Assembly (NCBI GenBank): GCA_023433965.1 | Contig: JAEYTQ010000041.1 | Span: 1-6,260, forward strand | Source of the DNA: Pseudomonadota bacterium | GTDB lineage: Bacteria; Pseudomonadota; Alphaproteobacteria; Rhizobiales; Xanthobacteraceae | Direction: 5' to 3' | Length of the DNA: 6,260 nt | In this document: in pieces, positions 1 through 6,210 of the stretch | Numbering within the stretch: the stretch's first letter is position 1 | Layout of the letters: each line of letters begins with the position of its first letter | Notes under the pieces: model-generated | The model's database searches: none | The model's input: the letters and a program-made list of their open reading frames with translations, nothing else | Told to the model about the DNA's origin: nothing | Program-made: the position numbers and the translations under genes

Positions 1-917
1 CCGAAGCCCTGACCGCCGCGCAGAACGTCTCGGCCGGCAGCCAGGAGCTTTCTGCCAGCGCCGAGCAGCTGTCGCAGGGTGCAACCGAGCAGGCTTCGTC
101 CGCGGAGGAAGCCTCCTCCTCGATGGATGAGATGGCCTCGAACGTGAAGCAGAACGCGGACAACGCCAGCCAGACCGAGAAGATCGCCGCGCAGTCCGCC
201 AAGGATGCGGAAGCGTCCGGCGCCGCGGTCGGCCGCGCGGTCAGCGCGATGCAGACCATCGCCGAAAAGATCACCATCGTGCAGGAGATTGCGCGCCAGA
301 CCGATCTGCTCGCGCTCAACGCCGCGGTCGAGGCCGCGCGCGCCGGCGAGCTCGGCAAGGGCTTTGCGGTGGTCGCCTCCGAGGTGCGCAAGCTCGCCGA
401 GCGCAGCCAGGCGGCAGCGGCCGAGATCGGCACGCTCTCGACCGACACCGTCAAGGTGGCGCAGGAGGCCGGCGCCATGCTGGCCAAGCTCGTCCCGGAC
501 ATCAAGAAGACGGCCGAACTCGTCGAGGAGATCACCGCGGCCTGCCGCGAGCAGGACGTGGGTTCGTCGCAAATCAACCAGGCCATCCAGCAGCTCGACA
601 AGGTCGGCCAGCAGAACGCCAGCGCGTCCGAGCAGGTGTCCTCGACCTCCGAGGAGCTCGCCTCGCAGGCCGAGCAGCTGCAGTCCACCATCGCCTATTT
701 CCGCATCGAGCAGGCCGCGAAGAGCCAGCCAGCGGTGCCGATCGACCGGGCGGTCAACCAGCTGCGGGCCAAGGCGGCGTCCATGGCGGCGGCCGAGCGG
801 CCGGCCAGGAAACCGCAAGCCAAGCCGGTGCGGGCCGTGAAGGCTGCCGGTGGCGGCGGTTTCGCCTTCGACATGAACGATGTCGGGGACGACCGGGACG
901 CCGATTTCCAGCGCTAG
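1..917 (+). CDS. Methyl-accepting chemotaxis protein, C-terminal signalling part (5' end outside window)
   Basis: This is the cytoplasmic signalling domain of a chemoreceptor, which works as an antiparallel coiled coil controlling CheA through CheW. The frame is open from base 3 with 304 visible residues; the sensor, membrane segments and HAMP region would lie upstream of the window. The highly conserved hairpin tip is at nt 273-407, with [27 protein letters not shown] and LAERS. The tip has QTD where many receptors have QTN. Candidate methylation pairs sit in the right heptad context: E35-E36 in SSAEEASS (nt ~105-110), E29-Q30, E210-Q211, and E217-E218 in STSEELAS (visible-residue numbering). 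After the bundle comes a basic, Ala/Pro-rich linker and the end [10 protein letters not shown], so there is no NWETF-type CheR-docking pentapeptide. It lies 75 bases before cheR and its product is the probable substrate of CheR and CheB. The identity of the family is certain; the ligand cannot be seen. Confidence 0.96.
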   Translation, partial: EALTAAQNVSAGSQELSASAEQLSQGATEQASSAEEASSSMDEMASNVKQNADNASQTEKIAAQSAKDAEASGAAVGRAVSAMQTIAEKITIVQEIARQTDLLALNAAVEAARAGELGKGFAVVASEVRKLAERSQAAAAEIGTLSTDTVKVAQEAGAMLAKLVPDIKKTAELVEEITAACREQDVGSSQINQAIQQLDKVGQQNASASEQVSSTSEELASQAEQLQSTIAYFRIEQAAKSQPAVPIDRAVNQLRAKAASMAAAERPARKPQAKPVRAVKAAGGGGFAFDMNDVGDDRDADFQR

Positions 918-928
918 GGCTTCGAAGG

Positions 929-959
929 CCGGTCCGCCCTGGCGCGTGGACCGGTCCAC
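929..959. repeat. Palindrome and competing stem-loop in the mcp-cheR gap
   Basis: Bases 946-959 form a perfect 14-base palindrome, GTGGACCGGTCCAC. Its inner GGACCGG (948-954) is also the exact reverse complement of CCGGTCC at 929-935, so a 7-bp stem with a 12-base loop can form instead; the two pairings exclude each other. No run of T follows (only ACTTTCC), so it does not look like a classical intrinsic terminator. It could be an attenuating or RNA-processing structure, a protein-binding site, or chance in GC-rich DNA. The pairing is seen; any function is inferred. Confidence 0.5.
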
Positions 960-992
960 TTTCCGCAGTTCGATTGACGCGTAGGTTTCACG

Positions 993-1904
993 ATGGCCCG
1001 TATGGCCCGACATTCAGTGCAGGCGGCCGCAACCAACCCGGGCGCATCCATGATGCCTGCCGCGCAGGATACGGCCGTGCATCTGTCCGACCGTCACTTC
1101 CGGACCATCGCCGAGTTGATCGAGAGCCAGGTCGGCATCAAGCTGCCGCAAGGCAAGCGGCTGATGCTGGAGGGGCGGCTGCACAAGCGCGTGCGCGCGC
1201 TGAACTTCTCCGACCTCAACGAATACGTCGAGAACCTGTTCGAGGCGGATCATTTCGAGACCGAGCTCACCCATCTCATCGACGTGGTGACGACCAATAA
1301 GACCGACTTCTTCCGCGAGCCGCAGCACTTCACTTTCTTGCGCGAAATCGCGATTCCCGCCTTGCTCAAGGCGCATGGGCGGAAAAACGCGAATCTGAAG
1401 ATCTGGAGCTCGGCGAGCTCCACCGGCATGGAGGCCTATACGACGGCGATGGTGCTGGACGACATGACGCGGAACGGTTCGCGCTTCCAGTATCGCGTCC
1501 TCGGCACCGACATCTCGACCGCGGTGCTGCGTCTCGCCAGGGCTGCGATCTACAGCCGCGACGTGCTCGCTCCGGTGCCGGAAAACTTCGTGAAGCGTTA
1601 CTTCCTGTCCTCGCGCGACAGGTCGCGCGGCGAGGTGCGGGTGGTGCCGGAACTGCGGAGCATGACGCACTTCATGAGGATGAACCTCATGGACAAGTCC
1701 TATCCCGTCGACCGCGACGTCGACATCATCTTCTGCCGCAACGTCCTGATCTATTTCGAGCGCGAGACCCAGCGCAAGGTGGTGGAGCAATTGTGCAGCC
1801 ATCTGCGTCCGGGCGGCTATCTGTTGGTCGGGCATTCGGAATCGATGATTCACAGTGCCGTACCCGGGCTGAAGCAGGTTCAGCCAACCATCTTCCAGGT
1901 CTAG
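993..1904 (+). CDS. cheR: Chemotaxis protein methyltransferase CheR
   Basis: CheR transfers methyl groups from S-adenosylmethionine to glutamates of chemoreceptors in the cytoplasm. The 303-residue protein has the family architecture: a helical N-terminal domain (about residues 30-95), then [10 protein letters not shown] (104-113), the SAM-binding stretch [13 protein letters not shown] (137-149), the second nucleotide-binding strand LGTDIS (170-175), and the diagnostic [16 protein letters not shown] (245-260) with [15 protein letters not shown] (271-285). Length is close to the usual 270-300. The site that is often STGEEPY reads STGMEAY here. The start at 993 has only a weak upstream purine stretch (TAGG). 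Met-20 or Met-21 (1050, 1053) are alternatives and would remove a poorly conserved leader, but they have no better ribosome-binding site. It lies between a receptor gene and cheB, 16 bases before cheB, which supports a common transcript and a role in adaptation. Confidence 0.97.
   Translation: MARMARHSVQAAATNPGASMMPAAQDTAVHLSDRHFRTIAELIESQVGIKLPQGKRLMLEGRLHKRVRALNFSDLNEYVENLFEADHFETELTHLIDVVTTNKTDFFREPQHFTFLREIAIPALLKAHGRKNANLKIWSSASSTGMEAYTTAMVLDDMTRNGSRFQYRVLGTDISTAVLRLARAAIYSRDVLAPVPENFVKRYFLSSRDRSRGEVRVVPELRSMTHFMRMNLMDKSYPVDRDVDIIFCRNVLIYFERETQRKVVEQLCSHLRPGGYLLVGHSESMIHSAVPGLKQVQPTIFQV
1404..1422. repeat. Perfect 8-bp inverted repeat inside cheR
   Basis: TGGAGCTC at 1404-1411 and GAGCTCCA at 1415-1422 are exact reverse complements around a 3-base GGC loop. 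The repeat falls exactly on the codons for the SAM-binding motif (W-S-S-A-S-S). It is probably a by-product of the serine codons chosen there. It is listed because it could form a compact mRNA hairpin. Confidence 0.45.
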
Positions 1905-1906
1905 CC

Positions 1907-1910
1907 GGAG
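1907..1910 (+). promoter_or_regulatory. Ribosome-binding site of cheB
   Basis: GGAG lies 10 bases before the ATG at 1921, directly after the cheR stop. It supports this start for CheB and independent ribosome entry within a shared mRNA. Confidence 0.6.
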
Positions 1911-1920
1911 CGCAACCACG

Positions 1921-3012
1921 ATGCCGAGGGAGAAAGTTCGCGTGCTGATCGTGGACGATTCGGCGTCGGTGCGCCAAATCCTGCTGACGATCCTGAGTGA
2001 AGACCCCGAGATCGAGGTGATGGCGACCGCGTCCGATCCGTTCGTGGCGGCCAAGCGGCTCGAGAAGGAGCTGCCCGACGTCATCATCCTCGACCTCGAG
2101 ATGCCGCGCATGGACGGCATGACCTTCCTGCGCAAGATCATGGCGCAACGGCCGATCCCGGTGATCATCTGCTCCTCGCTCACGGAGGCGGGCTCCAACG
2201 TGATGTTCGAGGCGTTCGAGGCGGGTGCGGTCGACATCGTGCCGAAGCCGAAGATCGACACGCGGCAAGCGCTGCTCGAATGCTCAACGCGGCTGCGCGA
2301 GGCCGTGAAGTCGGCCGCCCGCGCCCGGGTGCGGCCGCGCGCGGAGCGCCGGGAGATCGAGAAGAAGCTGACCGCGGACGCGATCATTCCGCCGCCCGTG
2401 CAGGCCAAGGTCCGGCCGACCACGGAGCGCATCGTGTGCATCGGAGCCTCGACGGGCGGCACCGAAGCGCTCAACGACGTCCTCGAGATGTTGCCGGCCC
2501 ATAGTCCGCCGATCGTCATCGTCCAGCACATGCCGGCAGGCTTCACCGCGGCCTTTGCCAGGCGGCTCGACGGCGTCTGCCAGATCCGGGTCAAGGAAGC
2601 CGAGGACGGCGAGCCGGTGCTGCCTGGCTGCGCCTATATCGCGCCCGGCGCGCGACACATGCTGCTCCAGCGCATCGGCCTGCGCTACCAGATCGCGATC
2701 AAGGACGGCCCGCCGGTGTCGCGGCATCGCCCGTCCGTCGACGTGCTGTTCCGCTCGGCCGCCCAGCACGCGGGCGCCAACGCCCTCGGCATCATCATGA
2801 CGGGGATGGGCGACGACGGCGCCCGCGGGATGCTGGAGATGAAGAAACTCGGCGCCGCGACGCGGGCACAGGACGAAGAGAGCTGCGTGGTATTCGGCAT
2901 GCCCAAGGAAGCCATCGCCCATGGCGGCGTCGAGAAGGTGGTGTCGCTGCACCAGATTCCGCGCGAGATCATGCAATGGTATCAGGCCGGTCACGTCGCG
3001 GTGGCAGGTTGA
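1921..3012 (+). CDS. cheB: Protein-glutamate methylesterase/glutamine deamidase CheB
   Basis: CheB removes receptor methyl groups (and deamidates receptor glutamines) when phosphorylated by CheA, providing feedback adaptation against CheR. The 363-residue protein is complete. The N-terminal receiver domain (about 5-120) has the acidic pair D12-D13, phospho-acceptor D58 in ILDLEMP, S85/S86 and the conserved K109 in VPKP. A basic, charged linker (about 130-165) leads to the methylesterase domain. That domain shows the nucleophile motif IGASTGG with S177, H203 in VQHMPAGFT, and D299 in MTGMGDDG, which correspond to the Ser-His-Asp triad of the family. FGMPKEAI near residue 325 and the length are also typical. 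No active-site residue is missing. Only 16 bases separate it from cheR and 5 from the next gene, which indicates one operon. Confidence 0.98.
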   Translation: MPREKVRVLIVDDSASVRQILLTILSEDPEIEVMATASDPFVAAKRLEKELPDVIILDLEMPRMDGMTFLRKIMAQRPIPVIICSSLTEAGSNVMFEAFEAGAVDIVPKPKIDTRQALLECSTRLREAVKSAARARVRPRAERREIEKKLTADAIIPPPVQAKVRPTTERIVCIGASTGGTEALNDVLEMLPAHSPPIVIVQHMPAGFTAAFARRLDGVCQIRVKEAEDGEPVLPGCAYIAPGARHMLLQRIGLRYQIAIKDGPPVSRHRPSVDVLFRSAAQHAGANALGIIMTGMGDDGARGMLEMKKLGAATRAQDEESCVVFGMPKEAIAHGGVEKVVSLHQIPREIMQWYQAGHVAVAG

Positions 3013-3017
3013 GCGCC

Positions 3018-4745
3018 ATGTCCGTCATTCCCGCCGACACGCTTGCCGAGGCGACCGCCGCGACAGAGGACGTCTCCTCGCGCATCGAGGACGTATTCGC
3101 TCGCGTCGGTCATGAGCTCGGACGCGGCCATCTCATCTTCAAGGAGCTGAACCAGGGACTCGCAGCGCTTGCCTCGGAACTCTCCGGCGCGGAGATCGAA
3201 GGGGCCGCGACGGCGCTGCAGGAGATCGCCGCGCGGCTCAGCGAGCTGGCGCAGGCGCTTCCGGCCGAGACCGCCCTGCTCGAGACGATCGGAAAGAGCA
3301 CGGCGGAGGCGTCTTCGCTGCTCAAGCCCCTGTTCAAGCACATCCAGATGATCACCATCATCGCCCGCAGCGCGCGGATCGAGGCCGCCTCGCTCGAGGG
3401 CGACCGCGAGGGCTTTCTCGCCTTCACGCAGGAGGCTTTCGATCTCGGCAAGGCCGTGCAGGGCGCGATCGAGGGCTGCGCGCGGGATCAGCAGCGCCTT
3501 TCGGATGCGGTCTACACCGCATTCGGCCGGCAGAAGGAGTTCGAAGGCCACTTCCGCAATCAACTGGAGGCGGAGAGCGCCGAACTCGGCTCGGCCTATT
3601 CCGGATTGCGCGATCAGCGCAGCAGCAGCAGCCATCTCGCCGATCTCGCCAGCGCTAGCACCAGGAAAATCGCCGAGGCGGTCGGCGGCGCGATCATCTC
3701 CTTGCAGGCAGGCGACAGCACGCGCCAGCGCCTCGAGCACGTCTTGCACGGCCTCGGCCTCGCCTCCGGGCACGCCCCGAGCCTCGTGCCCGAGCCGATC
3801 GCGAGCGAGGACGGGGCGCGCGCGGTCTGCCAGCTGCAGGCGGCCCAGCTCAGGGATGCCCAACGCGAGTTCGGCAGCGACATCGGCCAGATCGTTCGCG
3901 CATTGACCGCGATCCTGCACGATGCGGGCAGCGTGGTCGGTCACGGCCGCGCGCTGATCGGCGGCGAGGACGGCGGGTCATCGACGTTCCTGGCGCGCGT
4001 CAAGCAGACGCTGGCGCACGCCTCGACCCTGGTTGCGACTTGCGAGGGCGCCGGCCGCGCGGTGGACGAGGCGCTCGCGATCGTCGAGGACACGCTGGCC
4101 AAATTCCGCCAGGCCATCGCGGGGCTCGCCGAGGCGACGGTGGACATCACGCTGATCGGAATGAATGCGGGCCTCAAGGCAAGTCATCTCGGCAGCCGCG
4201 GCAGCGCCTTCGTCGTCATCGCCAACGAACTCAAGGCCACCGCCGACCACGTCGCCATGGGGGCAGGGCGCCTGAAGCCCGTGCTCGACGCGATCGAGCG
4301 CGCGGCCAGGTCGTTGAAGGAACTCCGGGTGCAGGGCGATCCGACGCAGCTCGCGCAACTCGAGCCGCAAATTCTCCAAGCGCTGCGTGAGGTCGAGGCC
4401 GGCAACGAACGGCTCGGCAAGCTGATGAGCCGGCTCGTCGAGGAGGGTGCGGAATTCGAGGAGCTGATGAACTCGGCGCAAGGCCTGATGACCACGCTCG
4501 GCGACGGCTCCGCGGCGTTGCCCGCGGTCGCGGTACGGCTCGAGGCCGCGACCGCGGGCGCGCAGAAGCCGCGGCCGCAAGCGCAGGACGAAGCGATGCT
4601 GGAGGACCTCTTCGCGCGCTACACGATGGAGCGCGAGCGTGAGGTGCACCGGCAATTCCTGCAAACGCTCGGCCTGACATCGGCCGCCAGCACGCGCAGG
4701 GTCGAAGCCGTGGAGACTGCGGACGACGGCATCGAATTGTTCTGA
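3018..4745 (+). CDS. Soluble MCP-like protein with two degenerate hairpin tips and a CheZ-like DxTxQ motif
   Basis: The gene encodes 575 largely helical, Ala/Glu-rich residues with no signal peptide or membrane segment. The start at 3018 is preferred over an in-frame ATG at 2976, because 2976 overlaps cheB by 37 bases and adds a basic, unrelated leader; 3018 lies 5 bases after the cheB stop. Residues 376-398 match an MCP tip without gaps (N383, A384, G392, G395, then VVIANEL). Residues 111-133 are a second, more eroded copy (IEAA at 121-124, GF at 132-133). Between them, LQAGDSTRQRLEHV (229-242) holds D233 and Q237 in the arrangement of the CheZ catalytic D-x-x-x-Q. The C-terminus is ETADDGIELF. 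Neither tip has the intact receptor consensus, so ordinary CheA activation is doubtful. Possible roles are a cytosolic scaffold, a CheY-P phosphatase, or a diverged soluble receptor. The MCP relationship is clear; the function is inference. Its place directly behind cheB ties it to chemotaxis. Confidence 0.93.
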   Translation: MSVIPADTLAEATAATEDVSSRIEDVFARVGHELGRGHLIFKELNQGLAALASELSGAEIEGAATALQEIAARLSELAQALPAETALLETIGKSTAEASSLLKPLFKHIQMITIIARSARIEAASLEGDREGFLAFTQEAFDLGKAVQGAIEGCARDQQRLSDAVYTAFGRQKEFEGHFRNQLEAESAELGSAYSGLRDQRSSSSHLADLASASTRKIAEAVGGAIISLQAGDSTRQRLEHVLHGLGLASGHAPSLVPEPIASEDGARAVCQLQAAQLRDAQREFGSDIGQIVRALTAILHDAGSVVGHGRALIGGEDGGSSTFLARVKQTLAHASTLVATCEGAGRAVDEALAIVEDTLAKFRQAIAGLAEATVDITLIGMNAGLKASHLGSRGSAFVVIANELKATADHVAMGAGRLKPVLDAIERAARSLKELRVQGDPTQLAQLEPQILQALREVEAGNERLGKLMSRLVEEGAEFEELMNSAQGLMTTLGDGSAALPAVAVRLEAATAGAQKPRPQAQDEAMLEDLFARYTMEREREVHRQFLQTLGLTSAASTRRVEAVETADDGIELF

Positions 4746-4779
4746 TGGCGCTGCAGATGCGCCTCGCACCTGCCGAAAT

Positions 4780-4810
4780 TTGACGGATTGACTTTGCAGG
4801 ACGTTAACCT
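4780..4810 (+). promoter_or_regulatory. Candidate promoter for the GrlR-like gene
   Basis: The 148-base gap before the GrlR-like gene holds two overlapping -35-like hexamers, TTGACG (4780-4785) and TTGACT (4788-4793). A plausible partner for the first is TTAACC or TAACCT near 4804-4810 at 18-19 bases. The -10 match is poor, so this is only a candidate. It would give the GrlR-like gene transcription independent of the chemotaxis operon. Confidence 0.3.
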
Positions 4811-4880
4811 TTGCGCAATGCTCGCCGCGACGGTCATTGTCGTGCCCCAGAGTTGGTTGCAAATACGCATGGAATTCATG

Positions 4881-4886
4881 GGTGGA
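4881..4886 (+). promoter_or_regulatory. Ribosome-binding site deciding the start of the GrlR-like gene
   Basis: GGTGGA lies 7 bases before the ATG at 4894. The frame is open further upstream to a TTG at 4837, but that stretch has no comparable site and its residues do not look like the family. The 4894 start is therefore chosen. Confidence 0.6.
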
Positions 4887-4893
4887 TGTCTCC

Positions 4894-5343
4894 ATGCTGA
4901 AAGAGGGCAAATACGCGGCGTGGTTCAGGACCGCGCAGGCGCAAGGCACCGGTATCGTGCATCTGGCCGAGGGTCGGATCTCGGGCAGTGACAGCTTCTT
5001 CACCTATGGCGGCTCTTATCATCTCGACGACGACCAGCGTTTCACGGCCGTCCTGACCACGCGGCGGCATGCCGACGGGCCGCCGACGGTGTTCGGGCTT
5101 GACGAAGTCGAAGTCGAGCTCTCCGGCGTGTGCAGCGGTGCGATGGCGACCTGCTCGGGCACGGCCCGGGAAGCGCCCGACGTAAGGTTCGAAGCGACGC
5201 TGATCTACAGCCAGGACGATGCGCCGACTGCCGGTGCAAGGTCGGCGGTGGTGAAGCTCAAGGCCGACAAGCTGCCCAAGAGGCTCGACGGCCGTTCGCG
5301 GGGTCGGCATCCGTTTGTGTCGCCAAAAACGTCGATCCCATGA
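4894..5343 (+). CDS. GrlR-family small protein (T3SS negative-regulator GrlR-like)
   Basis: The 149-residue protein begins MLKEGKYAAWFRT and continues with GTGIVHLAEGRISGSDSF (18-35), FTYGGSY (36-42), TAVLTTRRHADGPPTVFG (51-68), a glycine-rich strand with SGTA (88-91), and FEATLIYS (99-106). This alternation of short strands and glycine turns, and the G-x-v-x-L-x-x-G-x-I-x-G-x-D pattern, is what I recognise as the GrlR family, a small beta-barrel. The founding member, GrlR of enterohaemorrhagic E. coli, binds and inhibits the activator GrlA. It uses an acidic EDED surface patch; here an acidic LDDDQ (44-48) is present but equivalence is unproven. The last 25 residues are basic and probably flexible. 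No grlA partner and no secretion genes are in the window, so the target is unknown. It follows the chemotaxis operon after 148 bases with its own ribosome-binding site. The family call is from pattern recognition without a search. Confidence 0.78.
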   Translation: MLKEGKYAAWFRTAQAQGTGIVHLAEGRISGSDSFFTYGGSYHLDDDQRFTAVLTTRRHADGPPTVFGLDEVEVELSGVCSGAMATCSGTAREAPDVRFEATLIYSQDDAPTAGARSAVVKLKADKLPKRLDGRSRGRHPFVSPKTSIP

Positions 5344-5467
5344 ACCGCGGCATCTTAGGTTCGTGTTGACGCTGTTGTCGCGAAAACGGAGTGCGATTGC
5401 ACTGCGGCAACCCGGTCTTTAGAGGTGAAAGTTAGCTTGAGCCCATAACAGCGGGCGGGTAGGGAAT

Positions 5468-5743
5468 ATGCCTCAGATCTGGATGACGTATCAGGAGCTC
5501 GGAACACTTTGCGGCTGCAATGCCGACGAGGCCAGGACCGAGGCGCAGCACCTGCTGCTCGATCGCCGCCGGAGCCGTGATGGCAACACCCGAGTCAAGT
5601 TGAACGCAGTGTTGATCGCTAAATTCTTAGAGGCGGTTCGCGAATCGGACTCCGAGCTAGACGTTGCGATCGCAGCACTGCGTGAGACACATCAAAAAAT
5701 GTCGACCGGGTTTCGGACGCGTAGAATTGCTTTCGGGCGCTAA
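5468..5743 (+). CDS. Small protein with an HTH-like N-terminal half
   Basis: This 91-residue protein has no function I can name. Residues 6-24 (MTYQELGTLCGCNADEART) have the spacing of a helix-turn-helix: Tyr-x-Glu-Leu, a turn at Gly-Cys, and Ala in the second helix. They are followed by RRRSRDGNTRVKLN (33-46). That resembles short alphaproteobacterial DNA-binding modules with a T-Y-x-E-L-A helix and a later N-D-G-x-x-R-V beta wing. Residues 47-75 are a predicted helix, and the tail is basic (FRTRRIAFGR). The start at 5468 follows a G-rich stretch (GCGGGCGGGTAGGGA), whose AGGG is rather close to the ATG; Met-6 at 5483 is an alternative. It is preceded by 124 bases without a gene that contain a TTGACG at 5366-5371 but no convincing -10. 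It could be a transcription factor, an adaptor, or a remnant of a larger HTH protein. Confidence 0.75.
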   Translation: MPQIWMTYQELGTLCGCNADEARTEAQHLLLDRRRSRDGNTRVKLNAVLIAKFLEAVRESDSELDVAIAALRETHQKMSTGFRTRRIAFGR

Positions 5744-5891
5744 TCTGCCTGCGAGATGAAATCCCCTTTGCGATCTGCTGTTGGGGTTGGGTCGGTGACC
5801 TGGTGGCAGCGATAGCATTGTTTGCGCGACCAGGACGCCGATGATGCTGCCTGCCGGGCGAGAGATCAACCAAGCATCCTCCGGCTATTGA
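5744..5891. other. Convergent intergenic gap, no gene seen
   Basis: The gap separates a plus-strand and a minus-strand gene that point at each other, where terminators would be expected. I see CCTGGT (5799-5804) with ACCAGG (5829-5834), and GGCAGC (5805-5810) with GCTGCC (5846-5851), each an exact 6-bp inverted pair. They are interleaved rather than nested, and neither is followed by a T run on either strand. Open frames here are short and overlap each other, and none looks like a protein. Confidence 0.4.
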
Positions 5892-6074
5892 TTAGCCCTT
5901 CTTTGCGCGTTTCGTATCCTTCGATCTGAGAGAAAGCCCGAGGCGCAACGCCATGCGCCTGACCGCATCCGGTGATCGCCCAAGCTGCTTTGCAGCACTC
6001 TCCAATGTGATTGAAGACTTGGCCAACTCCATGAGCCGGCGGTCCTCTTTGAATGACCAGGGTTTGCGCGCCAT
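5892..6074 (-). CDS. Short Myb/SANT- or GcrA-like HTH protein
   Basis: The 60-residue protein starts MARKPWSFKEDRRL and continues MELAKSSITLESAAKQLGRSP and DAVRRMALRLGLSLRS, ending in a lysine/arginine-rich tail. A leading tryptophan, an acidic-basic first helix with Leu spacing, a second helix ending in LGRS, and a recognition helix DAVRRMALRLGL match the three-helix Myb/SANT-type or GcrA-type DNA-binding fold. The protein is little more than this domain. The frame is open upstream to 6221, giving a 109-residue version, but those 49 residues have no domain character and overlap the leader hairpin. ATG at 6074 has AGGA (plus-strand 6086-6089) 11 bases upstream, so the short form is preferred. 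Its codon and base composition is less GC-rich than that of the che genes. Target genes cannot be inferred from position. The fold call is fairly secure, the function is not known. Confidence 0.75.
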   Translation of the reverse strand: MARKPWSFKEDRRLMELAKSSITLESAAKQLGRSPDAVRRMALRLGLSLRSKDTKRAKKG

Positions 6075-6108
6075 TCTTGCAATGATCCTATCGTACCATC
6101 TATCAAGA

Positions 6109-6148
6109 CAAAGCCGCCAAGCGGACCCATGTTCGCTCGACGGCTTTG
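6109..6148. repeat. Long imperfect stem-loop in the leader of the HTH gene
   Basis: CAAAGCCG (6109-6116) pairs perfectly with CGGCTTTG (6141-6148). Inside it, after a 3x3 internal loop, AGCGGAC (6120-6126) pairs with GTTCGCT (6131-6137) around a CCAT loop, with one G-T pair. That gives 15 pairs in 40 bases. It ends 34 bases upstream of the minus-strand start at 6074. The G-T position would be a wobble in a plus-strand RNA but a mismatch in a minus-strand RNA. No clear T run follows on either strand. It could be a 5'-leader structure, a REP-like palindrome, or a terminator for a gene outside the window. Confidence 0.55.
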
Positions 6149-6192
6149 CTTGGGTGGGCCGGACCTGGGGAAGCCCGGTGTTGAGATGGATA

Positions 6193-6210
6193 GAAGTTTC
6201 CGAGAACTTC
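6193..6210. promoter_or_regulatory. Inverted repeat, possible operator upstream of the HTH gene
   Basis: GAAGTT (6193-6198) and AACTTC (6205-6210) are exact inverted copies around TCCGAG. The site is about 120 bases upstream of the minus-strand HTH gene, within its likely promoter region. The symmetry would suit a dimeric regulator, but no confident -35/-10 pair is visible around it. The rest of 6075-6260 shows no gene. Confidence 0.3.

Noticed and set aside
974..979. TTGACG as a -35 box for cheR
   Set aside because: It lies only 13 bases before the cheR start, leaving no room for a -10 and a leader, and no -10 is seen further in for the later Met-20 start.
1014..2594. 526-residue minus-strand open frame opposite cheR and cheB
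   Set aside because: It lies wholly opposite two clearly real genes, has low-complexity Arg/His/Ala-rich composition and no recognisable domain. Long antisense frames are usual in GC-rich DNA.
2976..3017. Upstream start for the soluble MCP-like protein
   Set aside because: It would overlap cheB by 37 bases and add a basic leader unlike the rest. The ATG at 3018 fits the usual operon spacing.
4747..4763. GGCGC and GCGCC hairpin just after the soluble MCP-like gene as an intrinsic terminator
   Set aside because: It has only five pairs, a 7-base loop and no following T run.
3978..5003. 341-residue minus-strand open frame opposite the soluble MCP-like gene and the following gap
   Set aside because: It has the same shadow composition, spans a real gene on the other strand and has no domain.
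5619..5873. Two overlapping minus-strand frames of 84 and 70 residues
   Set aside because: They overlap each other and the 3' part of the 91-residue gene, and have no ribosome-binding site or protein-like pattern.
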